Assembly (NCBI RefSeq): GCF_051014685.1
Contig: NW_027478854.1
Coordinates: 62,001-126,000, forward strand
Direction: 5' to 3'
DNA length: 64,000 nt
Origin: Ptiloglossa arizonensis
Lineage: Eukaryota > Arthropoda > Insecta > Hymenoptera > Colletidae
Position numbers and translations under genes: made by a program. Positions 1 to 12,603 of this stretch are shown here, piece after piece. The stretch's first letter is position 1. Each line of letters opens with the position of its first letter. The notes beneath the pieces were generated by a model. That model saw only the letters and a list, made by a program, of their open reading frames with translations, did no database searches and was not told the DNA's origin.

Positions 1-1756
1 TGCCACATCTCGCGAACGGATTGACCAATCCGCAAAATTTCTGTTGCATCTGAAAGTAGAAACTCGCCAGATTACAACGGTATGCGTACTTTTCCCCTAG
101 GCCGTTCTAGTTATTCGTTTCGAGCATCAGAACTGCGAAAATGTTGAGTTTCTCAAGCGTTTCTTACCTACAAACTGCCATATCTCGCGAACGGATTGAC
201 CAATCCGCAAAATCTCTGTTGCATCTGAATGTAGAATCTCGCCCGATTACAACGGTATGCGTACTTTTCCCCTAGACCGTTCTAGTTATGCTTGTCGAGC
301 ATCAAACTGCGAAAATTTTGAGTTTCTCAAGCGTTTCATACCTCCAAACTGCCATATCTCGCGAACGGATTGACCAATCCGCAAAATTTCTGTTGCATCT
401 GAAAGTAGAAACTCGCCCGATTACAACGGTATGCGTACTTTTCACCTAGGCCGTTCTAGTTAATCGTTTCGAGCATCAGAACTGCGAAAATTTTGAGTTT
501 CTCAAGCGTTTCTTACTTCCAAACTGCCATATCTCGCGAACGGATTGACCAATCCGCAAAATTTCTGATGCATCTGAAAGTAGAAACTCGCCCGATTACA
601 ACGGTATGCGTACTTTTCCCCTAGGCCGCTCTAGTTATTCGTTTCGAGCATCAGAACTGCGAAAATTTTGTGTTTCTCAAGTGTTTCATACTTCCAAACT
701 GCCATATCTCGCGAACGGATTGACCAATCCGCAAAATTTCTATTGCATCTGAAAGTAGAAACTCGCCAGATTACAACGGTATGCGTACTTTTCCCCTAGT
801 CCGATCTAGTTATTCGTTTCGAGCATCAGAACTGCGAAAATTTTGAGTTTCTCAAGCGTTTCTTACCTCCAAACTGCCATATCTCGCGAACGGATTGACC
901 AATCTGCAAAATTTCTGTTGCATCTGAAAGTAGAAACTCGCCCGATTACAATGGTATGCGTACTTTTCCCCTAGGCCGTTCTAGTTATTCGTTTCGAGCA
1001 TCAGAACTGCGAAAATGTTGAGTTTCTCAAGCGTTTCTTACCTACAAACTGCCATATCTCGCGAACGGATTGACCAATCCCCAAAATTTCTGTTGCATCT
1101 GAATGTAGAAACTCGCCCGATTACAACGGTATGCGTACTTTTCCCCTAGGCCGTTCTAGTTAATCGTTTCGAGCATCAGAACTGCGAAAATTTTGAGTTT
1201 CTCAAGCGTTTCTTACTTCCAAACTGCCATATCTCGCGAACGAATTGACCAATCCGCAAAATTTCTGATGCATCTGAAAGTAGAAACTCGCCCGATTGCA
1301 ACGGTATGCGTACTTTTCCCCTAGGCCGCTCTAGTTATTCGTTTCGAGCATCAGAACTGCGAAAATTTTGTGTTTCTCAAGTGTTTCATACTTCCAAACT
1401 GCCATATCTCGCGAACGGATTGACCAATCCGCAAAATTTCTATTGCATCTGAAAGTAGAAACTCGCCAGATTACAACGGTATGCGTACTTTTCCCCTAGA
1501 CCGTTCTAGTTATGCTTGTCGCGCATCAGAACTGCGAAAATTTTGAGTTTCTCAAGCGTTTCATACCTCCAAACTGCCATATCTCGCGAACGGATTGACC
1601 AATCCGCAAAATTTCTGTTGCATCTGAAAGTAGAAACTCGCCCGATTACAACGGTATGCGTACTTTTCCCCTAGGCCGTTCTAGTTATTCGTTTCGAGCA
1701 TCAGAACGGCGAAAATTTTGAGTTTCTCTAGCGTTTCTTACCTACAAACTGCCATA
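1..1756 (+). repeat. Irregular satellite segment, about 10 monomers
   Basis: It begins with the last 7 bases of a monomer and contains one 174-bp unit (deletion near 304). Some types repeat four monomers apart: the unit with CTGATGC and GCCGCT near 532-706 recurs 700 bp later near 1232-1406. Several units match those at about 5375-5900 with offsets of 5074 and 4374 bp, so this segment and the start of the mosaic after 5256 share an origin. No gene is visible. Confidence 0.85.
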
Positions 1757-3506
1757 TCTCGCGAACGGATTGACCAATCCGCAAAATTTCTGTTGCATCT
1801 GAATGTAGAAACTCGCCCGATTACAACGGTATGCGTACTTTTCCCCTAGACCGTTCTAGTTATGCTTGTCGAGCATCAGAACTGCGAAAATTTTGAGTTT
1901 CTCAAGCGTTTCATACCTCCAAACTGCCATATCTCGCGAACGGATTGACCAATCCGCAAAATTTCTGATGCATCTGAAAGTAGAAACTCGCCCGATTACA
2001 ACGGTATGCGTCCTTTTCCCCTAGTCCGTTCTAGTTATTCGTTTCGAGCATCAGAACTGCGAAAATTTTGAGTTTCTCAAGCGTTTCTTACTTCCAAACT
2101 GCCATATCTCGCGAACGGATTGACCAATCCGCAAAATTTCTGATGCATCTGAAAGTAGAAACTCGCCCGATTACAACGGTATGCGTACTTTGCCCCTAGT
2201 CCGTTCTAGTTATTCGTTTCGAGCATCAGAACTGCGAAAATTTTGAGTTTCTCAAGCGTTTCTTACCTCCAAACTGCCATATCTCGCGAACGGATTGACC
2301 AATCCGCAAAATTTCTGTTGCATCTGAAAGTAGAAAGTCGCCCGATTACGACGGTATGCGTACTTTTCCCCTAGTCCGTTCTAGTTACTCGTTTCGAGCA
2401 TCAGAACTGCGAAAATTTTGAGTTTCTCAAGCGTTTCTTACCTCCAAACTGCCATATCTCGCGAACGGATTGACCAATCCGCAAAATTTCTGTTGCATCT
2501 GAAAGTAGAAACTCGCCAGATTACAACGGTATGCGTACTTTTCCCCTAGGCCGTTCTAGTTATTCGTTTCGAGCATCAGAACTGCGAAAATGTTGAGTTT
2601 CTCAAGCGTTTCTTACCTACAAACTGCCATATCTCGCGAACGGATTGACCAATCCGCAAAATTTCTGTTGCATCTGAAAGTAGAAACTCGCCAGATTACA
2701 ACGGTATGCGTCCTTTTCCCCTAGTCCGTTCTAGTTATTCGTTTCGAGCATCAGAACTGCGAAAATTTTGAGTTTCTCAAGCGTTTCTTACTTCCAAACT
2801 GCCATATCTCGCGAACGGATTGACCAATCCGCAAAATTTCTGATGCATCTGAAAGTAGAAACTCGCCCGATTACAACGGTATGCGTACTTTTCCCCTAGT
2901 CCGTTCTAGTTATTCGTTTCGAGCATCAGAATTGCGAAAATTTTGAGTTTCTCAAGCGTTTCTTACCTCCAAACTGCCATATCTCGCGAACGGATTGACC
3001 AATCCGCAAAATTTCTGTTGCATCTGAAAGTAGAAAGTCGCCCGATTACGACGGTATGCGTACTTTTCCCCTAGTCCGTTCTAGTTACTCGTTTCGAGCA
3101 TCAGAACTGCGAAAATTTTGAGTTTCTCAAGCGTTTCTTACTTCCAAACTACCATATCTCGCGAACGGATTGACCAATCCGCAAAATTTCTGTTGCATCT
3201 GAAAGTAGAAACTCGCCAGATTACAACTGTATGCGTACTTTTCCCCTAGGCCGTTCTAGTTATTCGTTTCGAGCATCAGAACTGCGAAAATGTTGAGTTT
3301 CTCAAGTGTTTCTTACCTACAAACTGCCATATCTCGCGAACGGATTGACCAATCCGCAAAATTTCTGTTGCATCTGAAAGTAGAAACTCGCCAGATTAGA
3401 ACGGTATGCGTACTTTTCCCCTAGGCCGTTCTAGTTATTCGTTTCGAACATCAGAACTGCGAAAATGTTGAGTTTCTCAAGCGTTTCTTACCTACAAACT
3501 GCCATA
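1757..3506 (+). repeat. 10-monomer HOR, copy 1 (1750 bp)
   Basis: Ten distinct monomer subtypes recur in the same order exactly 1750 bp downstream. Diagnostic units: GCGTCCTTTT (monomers 1932 and 2632), ACTTTGCCCC near 2191, ATTACGACGG near 2341 and 3041, and ATTAGAACGG near 3391. Inside the unit, monomers at 1932, 2107, 2282 and 2457 resemble those at 2632, 2807, 2982 and 3157, so a 4-monomer (700 bp) duplication preceded amplification of the 10-mer. Confidence 0.9.
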
Positions 3507-5256
3507 TCTCGCGAACGGATTGACCAATCCGCAAAATTTCTGTTGCATCTGAATGTAGAAACTCGCCCGATTACAACGGTATGCGTACTTTTCCCCTAGA
3601 CCGTTCTAGTTATGCTTGTCGAGCATCAGAACTGCGAAAATTTTGAGTTTCTCAAGCGTTTCATACCTCCAAACTGCCATATCTCGCGAACGGATTGACC
3701 AATCCGCAAAATTTCTGATGCATCTGAAAGTAGAAACTCGCCCGATTACAACGGTATGCGTCCTTTTCCCCTAGTCCGTTCTAGTTATTCGTTTCGAGCA
3801 TCAGAGCTGCGAAAATTTTGAGTTTCTCAAGCGTTTCTTACTTCCAAACTGCCATATCTCGCGAACGGATTGACCAATCCGCAAAATTTCTGATGCATCT
3901 GAAAGTAGAAACTCGCCCGATTACAACGGTATGCGTACTTTGCCCCTAGTCCGTTCTAGTTATTCGTTTCGAGCATCAGAACTGCGAAAATTTTGAGTTT
4001 CTCAAGCGTTTCTTACCTCCAAACTGCCATATCTCGCGAACGGATTGACCAATCCGCAAAATTTCTGTTGCATCTGAAAGTAGAAAGTCGCCCGATTACG
4101 ACGGTATGCGTACTTTTCCCCTAGTCCGTTCTAGTTACTCGTTTCGAGCATCAGAACTGCGAAAATTTTGAGTTTCTCAAGCGTTTCTTACCTCCAAACT
4201 GCCATATCTCGCGAACGGATTGACCAATCCGCAAAATTTCTGTTGCATCTGAAAGTAGAAACTCGCCAGATTACAACGGTATGCGTACTTTTCCCCTAGG
4301 CCGTTCTAGTTATTCGTTTCGAGCATCAGAACTGCGAAAATGTTGAGTTTCTCAAGCGTTTCTTACCTACAAACTGCCATATCTCGCGAACGGATTGACC
4401 AATCCGCAAAATTTCTGTTGCATCTGAAAGTAGAAACTCGCCAGATTACAACGGTATGCGTCCTTTTCCCCTAGTCCGTTCTAGTTATTCGTTTCGAGCA
4501 TCAGAACTGCGAAAATTTTGAGTTTCTCAAGCGTTTCTTACTTCCAAACTGCCATATCTCGCGAACGGATTGACCAATCCGCAAAATTTCTGATGCATCT
4601 GAAAGTAGAAACTCGCCCGATTACAACGGTATGCGTACTTTTCCCCTAGTCCGTTCTAGTTATTCGTTTCGAGCATCAGAATTGCGAAAATTTTGAGTTT
4701 CTCAAGCGTTTCTTACCTCCAAACTGCCATATCTCGCGAACGGATTGACCAATCCGCAAAATTTCTGTTGCATCTGAAAGTAGAAAGTCGCCCGATTACG
4801 ACGGTATGCGTACTTTTCCCCTAGTCCGTTCTAGTTACTCGTTTCGAGCATCAGAACTGCGAAAATTTTGAGTTTCTCAAGCGTTTCTTACCTCCAAACT
4901 GCCATATCTCGCGAACGGATTGACCAATCCGCAAAATTTCTGTTGCATCTGAAAGTAGAAACTCGCCAGATTACAACGGTATGCGTACTTTTCCCCTAGG
5001 CCGTTCTAGTTATTCGTTTCGAGCATCAGAACTGCGAAAATGTTGAGTTTCTCAAGTGTTTCTTACCTACAAACTGCCATATCTCGCGAACGGATTGACC
5101 AATCCGCAAAATTTCTGTTGCATCTGAAAGTAGAAACTCGCCAGATTAGAACGGTATGCGTACTTTTCCCCTAGGCCGTTCTAGTTATTCGTTTCGAACA
5201 TCAGAACTGCGAAAATGTTGAGTTTCTCAAGCGTTTCTTACCTACAAACTGCCATA
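3507..5256 (+). repeat. 10-monomer HOR, copy 2 (1750 bp)
   Basis: Same ten subtypes as 1757-3506, with few differences seen by eye. Examples are GAGCTG in place of GAACTG near 3804, and reversion of the private changes that copy 1 has near 3142-3152 and 3226. The period ends in the following monomer: the next unit begins like the first type but carries the one-base deletion near 5378 and then switches to other types. Confidence 0.9.
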
Positions 5257-8200
5257 TCTCGCGAACGGATTGACCAATCCGCAAAATTTCTGTTGCATCT
5301 GAATGTAGAAACTCGCCCGATTACAACGGTATGGGTACTTTTCCCCTAGACCGTTCTAGTTATGCTTGTCGAGCATCAAACTGCGAAAATTTTGAGTTTC
5401 TCAAGCGTTTCATACCTCCAAACTGCCATATCTCGCGAACGGATTGACCAATCCGCAAAATTTCTGTTGCATCTGAAAGTAGAAACTCGCCCGATTACAA
5501 CGGTATGCGTACTTTTCACCTAGGCCGTTCTAGTTAATCGTTTCGAGCATCAGAACTGCGAAAATTTTGAGTTTCTCAAGCGTTTCTTACTTCCAAACTG
5601 CCATATCTCGCGAACGGATTGACCAATCCGCAAAATTTCTGATGCATCTGAAAGTAGAAACTCGCCCGATTACAACGGTATGCGTACTTTTCCCCTAGGC
5701 CGCTCTAGTTATTCGTTTCGAGCATCAGAACTGCGAAAATTTTGTGTTTCTCAAGTGTTTCATACTTCCAAACTGCCATATCTCGCGAACGGATTGACCA
5801 ATCCGCAAAATTTCTATTGCATCTGAAAGTAGAAACTCGCCAGATTACAACGGTATGCGTACTTTTCCCCTAGACCGTTCTAGTTATGCTTGTCGCGCAT
5901 CAGAACTGCGAAAATTTTGAGTTTCTCAAGCGTTTCATACCTCCAAACTGCCATATCTCGCGAACGGATTGACCAATCCGCAAAATTTCTGTTGCATCTG
6001 AAAGTAGAAACTCGCCAGATTACAACGGTATGCGTACTTTTCCCCTATGCCGCTCTAGTTATTCGTTTCGAGCATCAGAACTGCGAAAATTTTGTGTTTC
6101 TCAAGTGTTTCATACTTCCAAACTGCCATATCTCGCGAACGGATTGACCAATCCGCAAAATTTCTATTGCATCTGAAAGTAGAAACTCGCCAGATTACAA
6201 CGGTATGCGTTCTTTTCCCCTAGACCGTTCTAGTTATGCTTGTCGAGCATCAGAACTGCGAAAATTTGGAGTTTCTCAAGCGTTTCATACCTCCAAACTG
6301 CCATATCTCGCGAACGGATTGACCAATCCGCAAAATTTCTGTTGCATCTGAAAGTAGAAACACGCCCGATTACAACGGTATGTGTACTGTTCCCCTAGGC
6401 CGTTCTAGTTAATCGTTTCGAGCATCAGAACTGCGAAAATTTTGAGTTTCTCAAGCGTTTCTTACTTCCAAACTGCCATATCTCGCGAACGGATTGACCA
6501 ACCCGCAAAATTTCTGATGCATCTGAAAGTAGAAACTCGCCCGATTACAACGGTATGCGTACTTTTCCCCTAGGCCGTTCTAGTTATTCGTTTCGAGCAT
6601 CAGAACTGCGAAAATGTTGATTTTCTCAAGCGTTTCTTACCTACAAACTGCCATATCTCGCGAACGGATTGACCAATCCGCAAAATTTCTGTTGCATCTG
6701 AATGTAGAAACTCGCCCGATTACAACGGTATGCGTACTTTTCCCCTAGACCGTTCTAGTTATGCTTGTCGAGCATCAAACTGCGAAAATTTTGAGTTTCT
6801 CAAGCGTTTCATACCTCCAAACTGCCATATCTCGCGAACGGATTGACCAATCCGCAAAATTTCTGTTGCATCTGAAAGTAGAAACTCGCCAGATTACAAC
6901 GGTATGCGTACTTTTCCCCTAGGCCGCTCTAGTTATTCGTTTCGAGCATCAGAACTGCGAAAATTTTGTGTTTCTCAAGTGTTTCATACTTCCAAACTGC
7001 CATATCTCGCGAACGGATTGACCAATCCGCAAAATTTCTATTGCATCTGAAAGTAGAAACTCGCCAGATTACAACGGTATGCGTACTTTTCCCCTAGACC
7101 GTTCTAGTTATGCTTGCCGAGCATCAGAACTGCGAAAATTTTGAGTTTCTCAAGCGATTCTTACCTCCAAACTGCCATATCTCGCGAACGGATTGACTAA
7201 TCCGCAAAATTTCTGTTGCATCTGAAAGTAGAAACTCGCCCGATTACAACGGTATGCGTACTTTTCCCCTAGGCCGTTCTAGTTATTCGTTTCGAGCATC
7301 AGAACTGCGATAATTTTGAGTTTCTCAAGCGTTTCTTACCTACAAACTGCCATACCTCGCGAACGGATTGACCAATCCGCAAAATTTCTGTTGCATCTGA
7401 ATGTAGAAACTCGCCCGATTACAACGGTATGCGTACTTTTCCCCTAGACCGTTCTAGTTATGCTTGTCGAGCATCAGAACTGCGAAAATTTTGAGTTTCT
7501 CAAGCGTTTCATACCTCCAAACTGCCATATCTCGCGAACGGATTGACCAATCCGCAAAATTTCTGTTGCATCTGAAAGTAGAAACACGCCCGATTACAAC
7601 GGTATGCGTACTGTTCCCCTAGGCCGTTCTAGTTAATCGTTTCGAGCATCAGAACTGCGAAAATTTTGAGTTTCTCAAGCGTTTCTTACTTCCAAACTGC
7701 CATATCTCGCGAACGGATTGACCAACCCGCAAAATTTCTGATGCATCTGAAAGTAGAAACTCGCCCGATTACAACGGTATGCGTACTTTTCCCCTAGTCC
7801 GTTCTAGTTATTCGTTTCGAGCATCAGAACTGCGAAAATTTTGAGTTTCTCAAGCGTTTCTTACCTCCAAACTGCCATATCTCGCGAACGGATTGACCAA
7901 TCCGCAAAATTTCTGTTGCATCTGAAAGTAGAAACTCGCCAGATTACAACGGTATGCGTACTTTTCCCCTAGGCCGTTCTAGTTATTCGTTTCGAGCATC
8001 AGAACTGCGAAAATTTTGAGTTTCTCAAGCGTTTCTTACCTCCAAACTGCCATATCTCGCGAACGGATTGACCAATCTGCAAAATTTCTGTTGCATTTGA
8101 AAGTAGAAACTCGCCCGATTACAACGGTATGCGTACTTTTCCCCTAGGCCGTTCTAGTTAATCGTTTCGAGCATCAGAACTGCGAAAATTTTGAGTTTCT

Positions 8201-11200
8201 CAAGCGTTTCTTACTATCAAACTGCCATATCTCGCGAACGGATTGACCAATCCGCAAAATTTCTGATGCATCTGAAAGTAGAAACTCGCCCGATTACAAC
8301 GGTATGCGTACTTTTCCCCTAGGCCGCTCTAGTTATTCGTTTCGAGCATCAGAACTGCGAAAATTTTGTGTTTCTCAAGTGTTTCATACTTCCAAACTGC
8401 CGTATCTCGCGAACGGTTTGACCAATCCGCAAAATTTCTATTGCATCTGAAAGTAGAAACTCGCCAGATTACAACGGTATGCGTACTTTTCCTCTAGACC
8501 GTTCTAGTTATGCTTGCCGAGCTTCAGAACTGCGAAAATTTTGAGTTTCTCAAGCGATTCTTACCTCCAAACTGCCATATCTCGCGAACGGATTGACTAA
8601 ACCGCAAAATTTCTGTTGCATCTGAAAGTAGAAACTCGCCCGATTACAACGGTATGCGTACTTTTCCCCTAGGCCGTTCTAGTTATTCGTTTCGAGCATC
8701 AGAACTGCGAAAATTTTGAGTTTCTCAAGCGTTTCTTACCTACAAACTGCCATATCTCGCGAACGGATTGACCAATCCGCAAAATTTCTGTTGCATCTGA
8801 AAGTAGAAACTAGCTCGATTACAACGGTATGCGTACTTTTCCCCTAGACCGTTCTAGTTATGCTTGTCGAGCATCAGAACTGCGAAAATTTTGGGTTTCT
8901 CAAGCGTTGCTTACCTCCAAACTGCCATATCTCGCGAACGGATTGACCAATCCGCAAAATTTCTGTTGCATCTGAAAGTAGAAACTCGCCCGATTACAAC
9001 GGTATGCGTACTTTTCCCCTAGGCCGTTCTAGTTATTCGTTTCGAGCATCAGAACTGCGAAAATGTTGAGTTTCTCAAGCGTTTCTTTCATCCAAACCGC
9101 CATATCTCGCGAACGGATTGACCAATCCGCAAAATTTCTGTTGCATCTGAATGTAGAAACTCGCCCGATTACAACGGTATGCGTACTTTTCCCCTAGACC
9201 GTTCTAGTTATGCTTGTCGAGCATCAGAACTGCGAAAATTTTGAGTTTCTCAAGCGTTTCTTACCTCCAAACTGCCATATCTCGCGAACGGATTGACCAA
9301 TCCGCAAAATTTCTGTTGCATTTGAAAGTAGAAACTCGCCCGATTACAACGGTATGCGTACTTTTCCCCTAGGCCGTTCTAGTTAATCGTTTCGAGCATC
9401 AGAACTGCGAAAATTTTGTGTTTCTCAAGTGTTTCATACTTCCAAACTGCCGTATCTCGCGAACGGATTGACCAATCCGCAAAATTTCTATTGCATTTGA
9501 AAGTAGAAACTCGCCCGATTACAACGGTATGCGTACTTTTCCCCTAGGCCGTTCTAGTTAATCGTTTCGAGCATCAGAACTGCGAAAATTTTGTGTTTCT
9601 CAAGTGTTTCATACCTCCAAACTGCCATATCTCGCGAACGGATTGACCAATCCGCAAAATTTCTGTTGCATCTGAAAGTAGAAACACGCCCGATTACAAC
9701 GGTATGCGTACTTTTCCCCTAGACCGTTCTAGTTATGCTTGTCGAGCATCAGAACTGCGAAAATTTTGAGTTTCTCAAGCGTTTCCTACCTCCAAACTGC
9801 CATATCTCGCGAACGGATTGACCAATCCGCAAAATTTCTGATGCATCTGAAAGTAGAAACTCGCCCGATTACGACGGTATGCGTACTTTTCCCCTAGACC
9901 GTTCTAGTTATGCTTGTCGAGCATCAGAACTGCGAAAATTTTGAGTTTCTCAAGCGTTTCTTACCTCCAAACTGCCATATCTCGCGAACGGATTGACCAA
10001 TCTGCAAAATTTCTGTTGCATTTGAAAGTAGAAACTCGCCCGATTACAACGGTATGCGTACTTTTCCCCTAGGCCGTTCTAGTTAATCGTTTCGAGCATC
10101 AGAACTGCGAAAATTTTGAGTTTCTCAAGCGTTTCTTACTATCAAACTGCCATATCTCGCGAACGGATTGACCAATCCGCAAAATTTCTGATGCATCTGA
10201 AAGTAGAAACTCGCCCGATTACAACGGTATGCGTACTTTTCCCCTAGGCCGCTCTAGTTATTCGTTTCGAGCATCAGAACTGCGAAAATTTTGTGTTTCT
10301 CAAGTGTTTCATACTTCCAAACTGCCGTATCTCGCGAACGGATTGACCAATCCGCAAAATTTCTATTGCATCTGAAAGTAGAAACTCGCCAGATTACAAC
10401 GGTATGCGTACTTTTCCTCTAGACCGTTCTAGTTATGCTTGCCGAGCTTCAGAACTGCGAAAATTTTGAGTTTCTCAAGCGATTCTTACCTCCAAACTGC
10501 CATATCTCGCGAACGGATTGACTAAACCGCAAAATTTCTGTTGCATCTGAAAGTAGAAACTCGCCCGATTACAACGGTATGCGTACTTTTCCCCTAGGCC
10601 GTTCTAGTTATTCGTTTCGAGCATCAGAACTGCGAAAATTTTGAGTTTCTCATGCGTTTCTTACCTCCAAACTGCCATATCTCGCGAACGGATTGACCAA
10701 TCCGCAAAATTTCTGTTGCATCTGAAAGTAGAAACTCGCCCGATTACAACGGTATGCGTACTTTTCCCCTAGTCCGTTCTGGTTATTCGTTTCGAGCATC
10801 AGAACTGCGAAAATTTTGAGTTTCTCAAGCGTTTCTTACCTACAAACTGCCATATCTCGCGAATGGATTGACAAATCCGCAAAATTTCTGTTGCATCTGA
10901 AAGTAGAAACTCGCCAGATTACAACGGTATGCGTACTTTTCCCCTAGGCCGTTCTAGTTATGCTTGTCGAGCATCAGAACTGCGAAAATTTTGAGTTTCT
11001 CAAGCGTTTCTTACCTCCAAACTGCCATATCTCGCGAACGGATTGACCAATCCGCAAAATTTCTGTTGCACCTGAAAGTAGACACTCGCCAGATTACAAC
11101 GGTATGCGTACTTTTCCCCTAGGCCGTTCTAGTTATTCGTTTCGAGCATCAGAACTGCGAAAATTTTGAGTTTCTCAAGCGTTTCCTACCTCCAAACTGC

Positions 11201-12603
11201 CATATCTCGCGAACGGATTGACCAATCCGCAAAATTTCTGTTGCATCTGAAAGTAGAAAGTCGCCCGATTACAACGGTATGCGTACTTTTCCCCTAGACC
11301 GTTCTAGTTATGCTTGTCGAGCATCAGAACTGCGAAAATTTTGAGTTTCTCAAGCGTTTCTTACCTCCAAACTGCCATATCTCGCGAACGGATTGACCAA
11401 TCCGCAAAATTTCTGATGCATCTGAAAGTAGAAACTCGCCCGATTACAACGGTATGCGTACTTTTCCCCTAGGCCGTTCTAGTTATTCGTTTCGAGCATC
11501 AGAACTGCGAAAATTTTGAGTTTCTCAAGCGTTTCCTACCTCCAAACTGCCATATCTCGCGAACGGATTGACCAATCCGCAAAATTTCTGTTGCATCTGA
11601 AAGTAGAAAGTCGCCCGATTACGACGGTATGCGTACTTTTCCCCTAGTCCGTTCTAGTTACTCGTTTCGAGCATCAGAACTGCGAAAATTTTGAGTTTCT
11701 CAAGCGTTTCTTACCTCCAAACTGCCATATCTCGCGAACGGATTGACCAATCCGCAAAATTTCTGTTGCATCTGAAAGTAGAATCTCGCCAGATTACAAC
11801 GGTATGCGTACTTTTCCCCTAGGCCGTTCTAGTTATTCGTTTCGAGCATCAGAACTGCGAAAATGTTGAGTTTCTCAAGCGTTTCTTACCTACAAACTGC
11901 CATATCTCGCGAACGGATTGACCAATCCGCAAAATTTCTGTTGCATCTGAAAGTAGAAACTCGCCAGATTACAACGGTATGCGTACTTTTCCCCTAGGCC
12001 GTTCTAGTTATTCGTTTCGAACATCAGAACTGCGAAAATGTTGAGTTTCTCAAGCGTTTCTTACCTACAAACTGCCATATCTCGCGAACGGATTGACCAA
12101 TCTGCAAAATTTCTGTTGCATCTGAATGTAGAAACTCGCCCGATTACAACGGTATGCGTACTTTTCCCCTAGACCGTTCTAGTTATGCTTGTCGAGCATC
12201 AAACTGCGAAAATTTTGAGTTTCTCAAGCGTTTCATACCTCCAAACTGCCATATCTCGCGAACGGATTGACCAATCCCCAAAATTTCTGTTGCATCTGAA
12301 AGTAGAAACTCGCCCGATTACAACGGTATGCGTACTTTTCACCGAGGCCGTTCTAGTTAATCGTTTCGAGCATCAGAACTGCGAAAATTTTGAGTTTCTC
12401 AAGCGTTTCTTACTTCCAAACTGCCATATCTCGCGAACGGATTGACCAATCCGCAAAATTTCTGATGCATCTGAAAGTAGAAACTCGCCCGATTACAACG
12501 GTATGCGTACTTTTCCCCTAGGCCGCTCTAGTTATTCGTTTCGAGCATCAGAACTGCGAAAATTTTGTGTTTCTCAAGTGTTTCATACTTCCAAACTGCC
12601 ATA
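5257..12603 (+). repeat. Mosaic satellite segment between the 10-mer and 13-mer HORs
   Basis: About 42 monomers with no single period. It holds simpler relatives of the 13-mer HOR types: units near 7020-7710 run in the same order as part of that HOR but without the extra pair containing CAGTTGC and CGTGCTTTT. A block at about 8000-8720 recurs 1925 bp (11 monomers) later at about 9930-10650, both with ACTATCAAACTG. The units starting at 11030, 11205 and 11380 recur at 31143, 31318 and 31493. Two 174-bp units lie near 5378 and 6777, and a third near 12200. No gene or foreign sequence is visible. Confidence 0.85.

Noticed and set aside
105..130. Internal RNA polymerase III promoter (B-box-like GTTTCGAGCATC), which would suggest a tRNA- or SINE-derived monomer
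   Set aside because: Compared with GGTTCGANNCC it lacks the second G and the final CC. I found no A box at suitable spacing and no tRNA cloverleaf.
12185..12445. Open frames of 65-86 codons at 5890-6147, 12185-12445, 23409-23639, 24634-24864, 24957-25214, 25333-25563, 51202-51399, 61203-61433 and 62427-62657
   Set aside because: They read the same satellite monomers. 175 is 1 modulo 3, so a frame shifts at each unit, and each monomer carries stops in all three frames of both strands. No protein-like conservation pattern is expected or seen.
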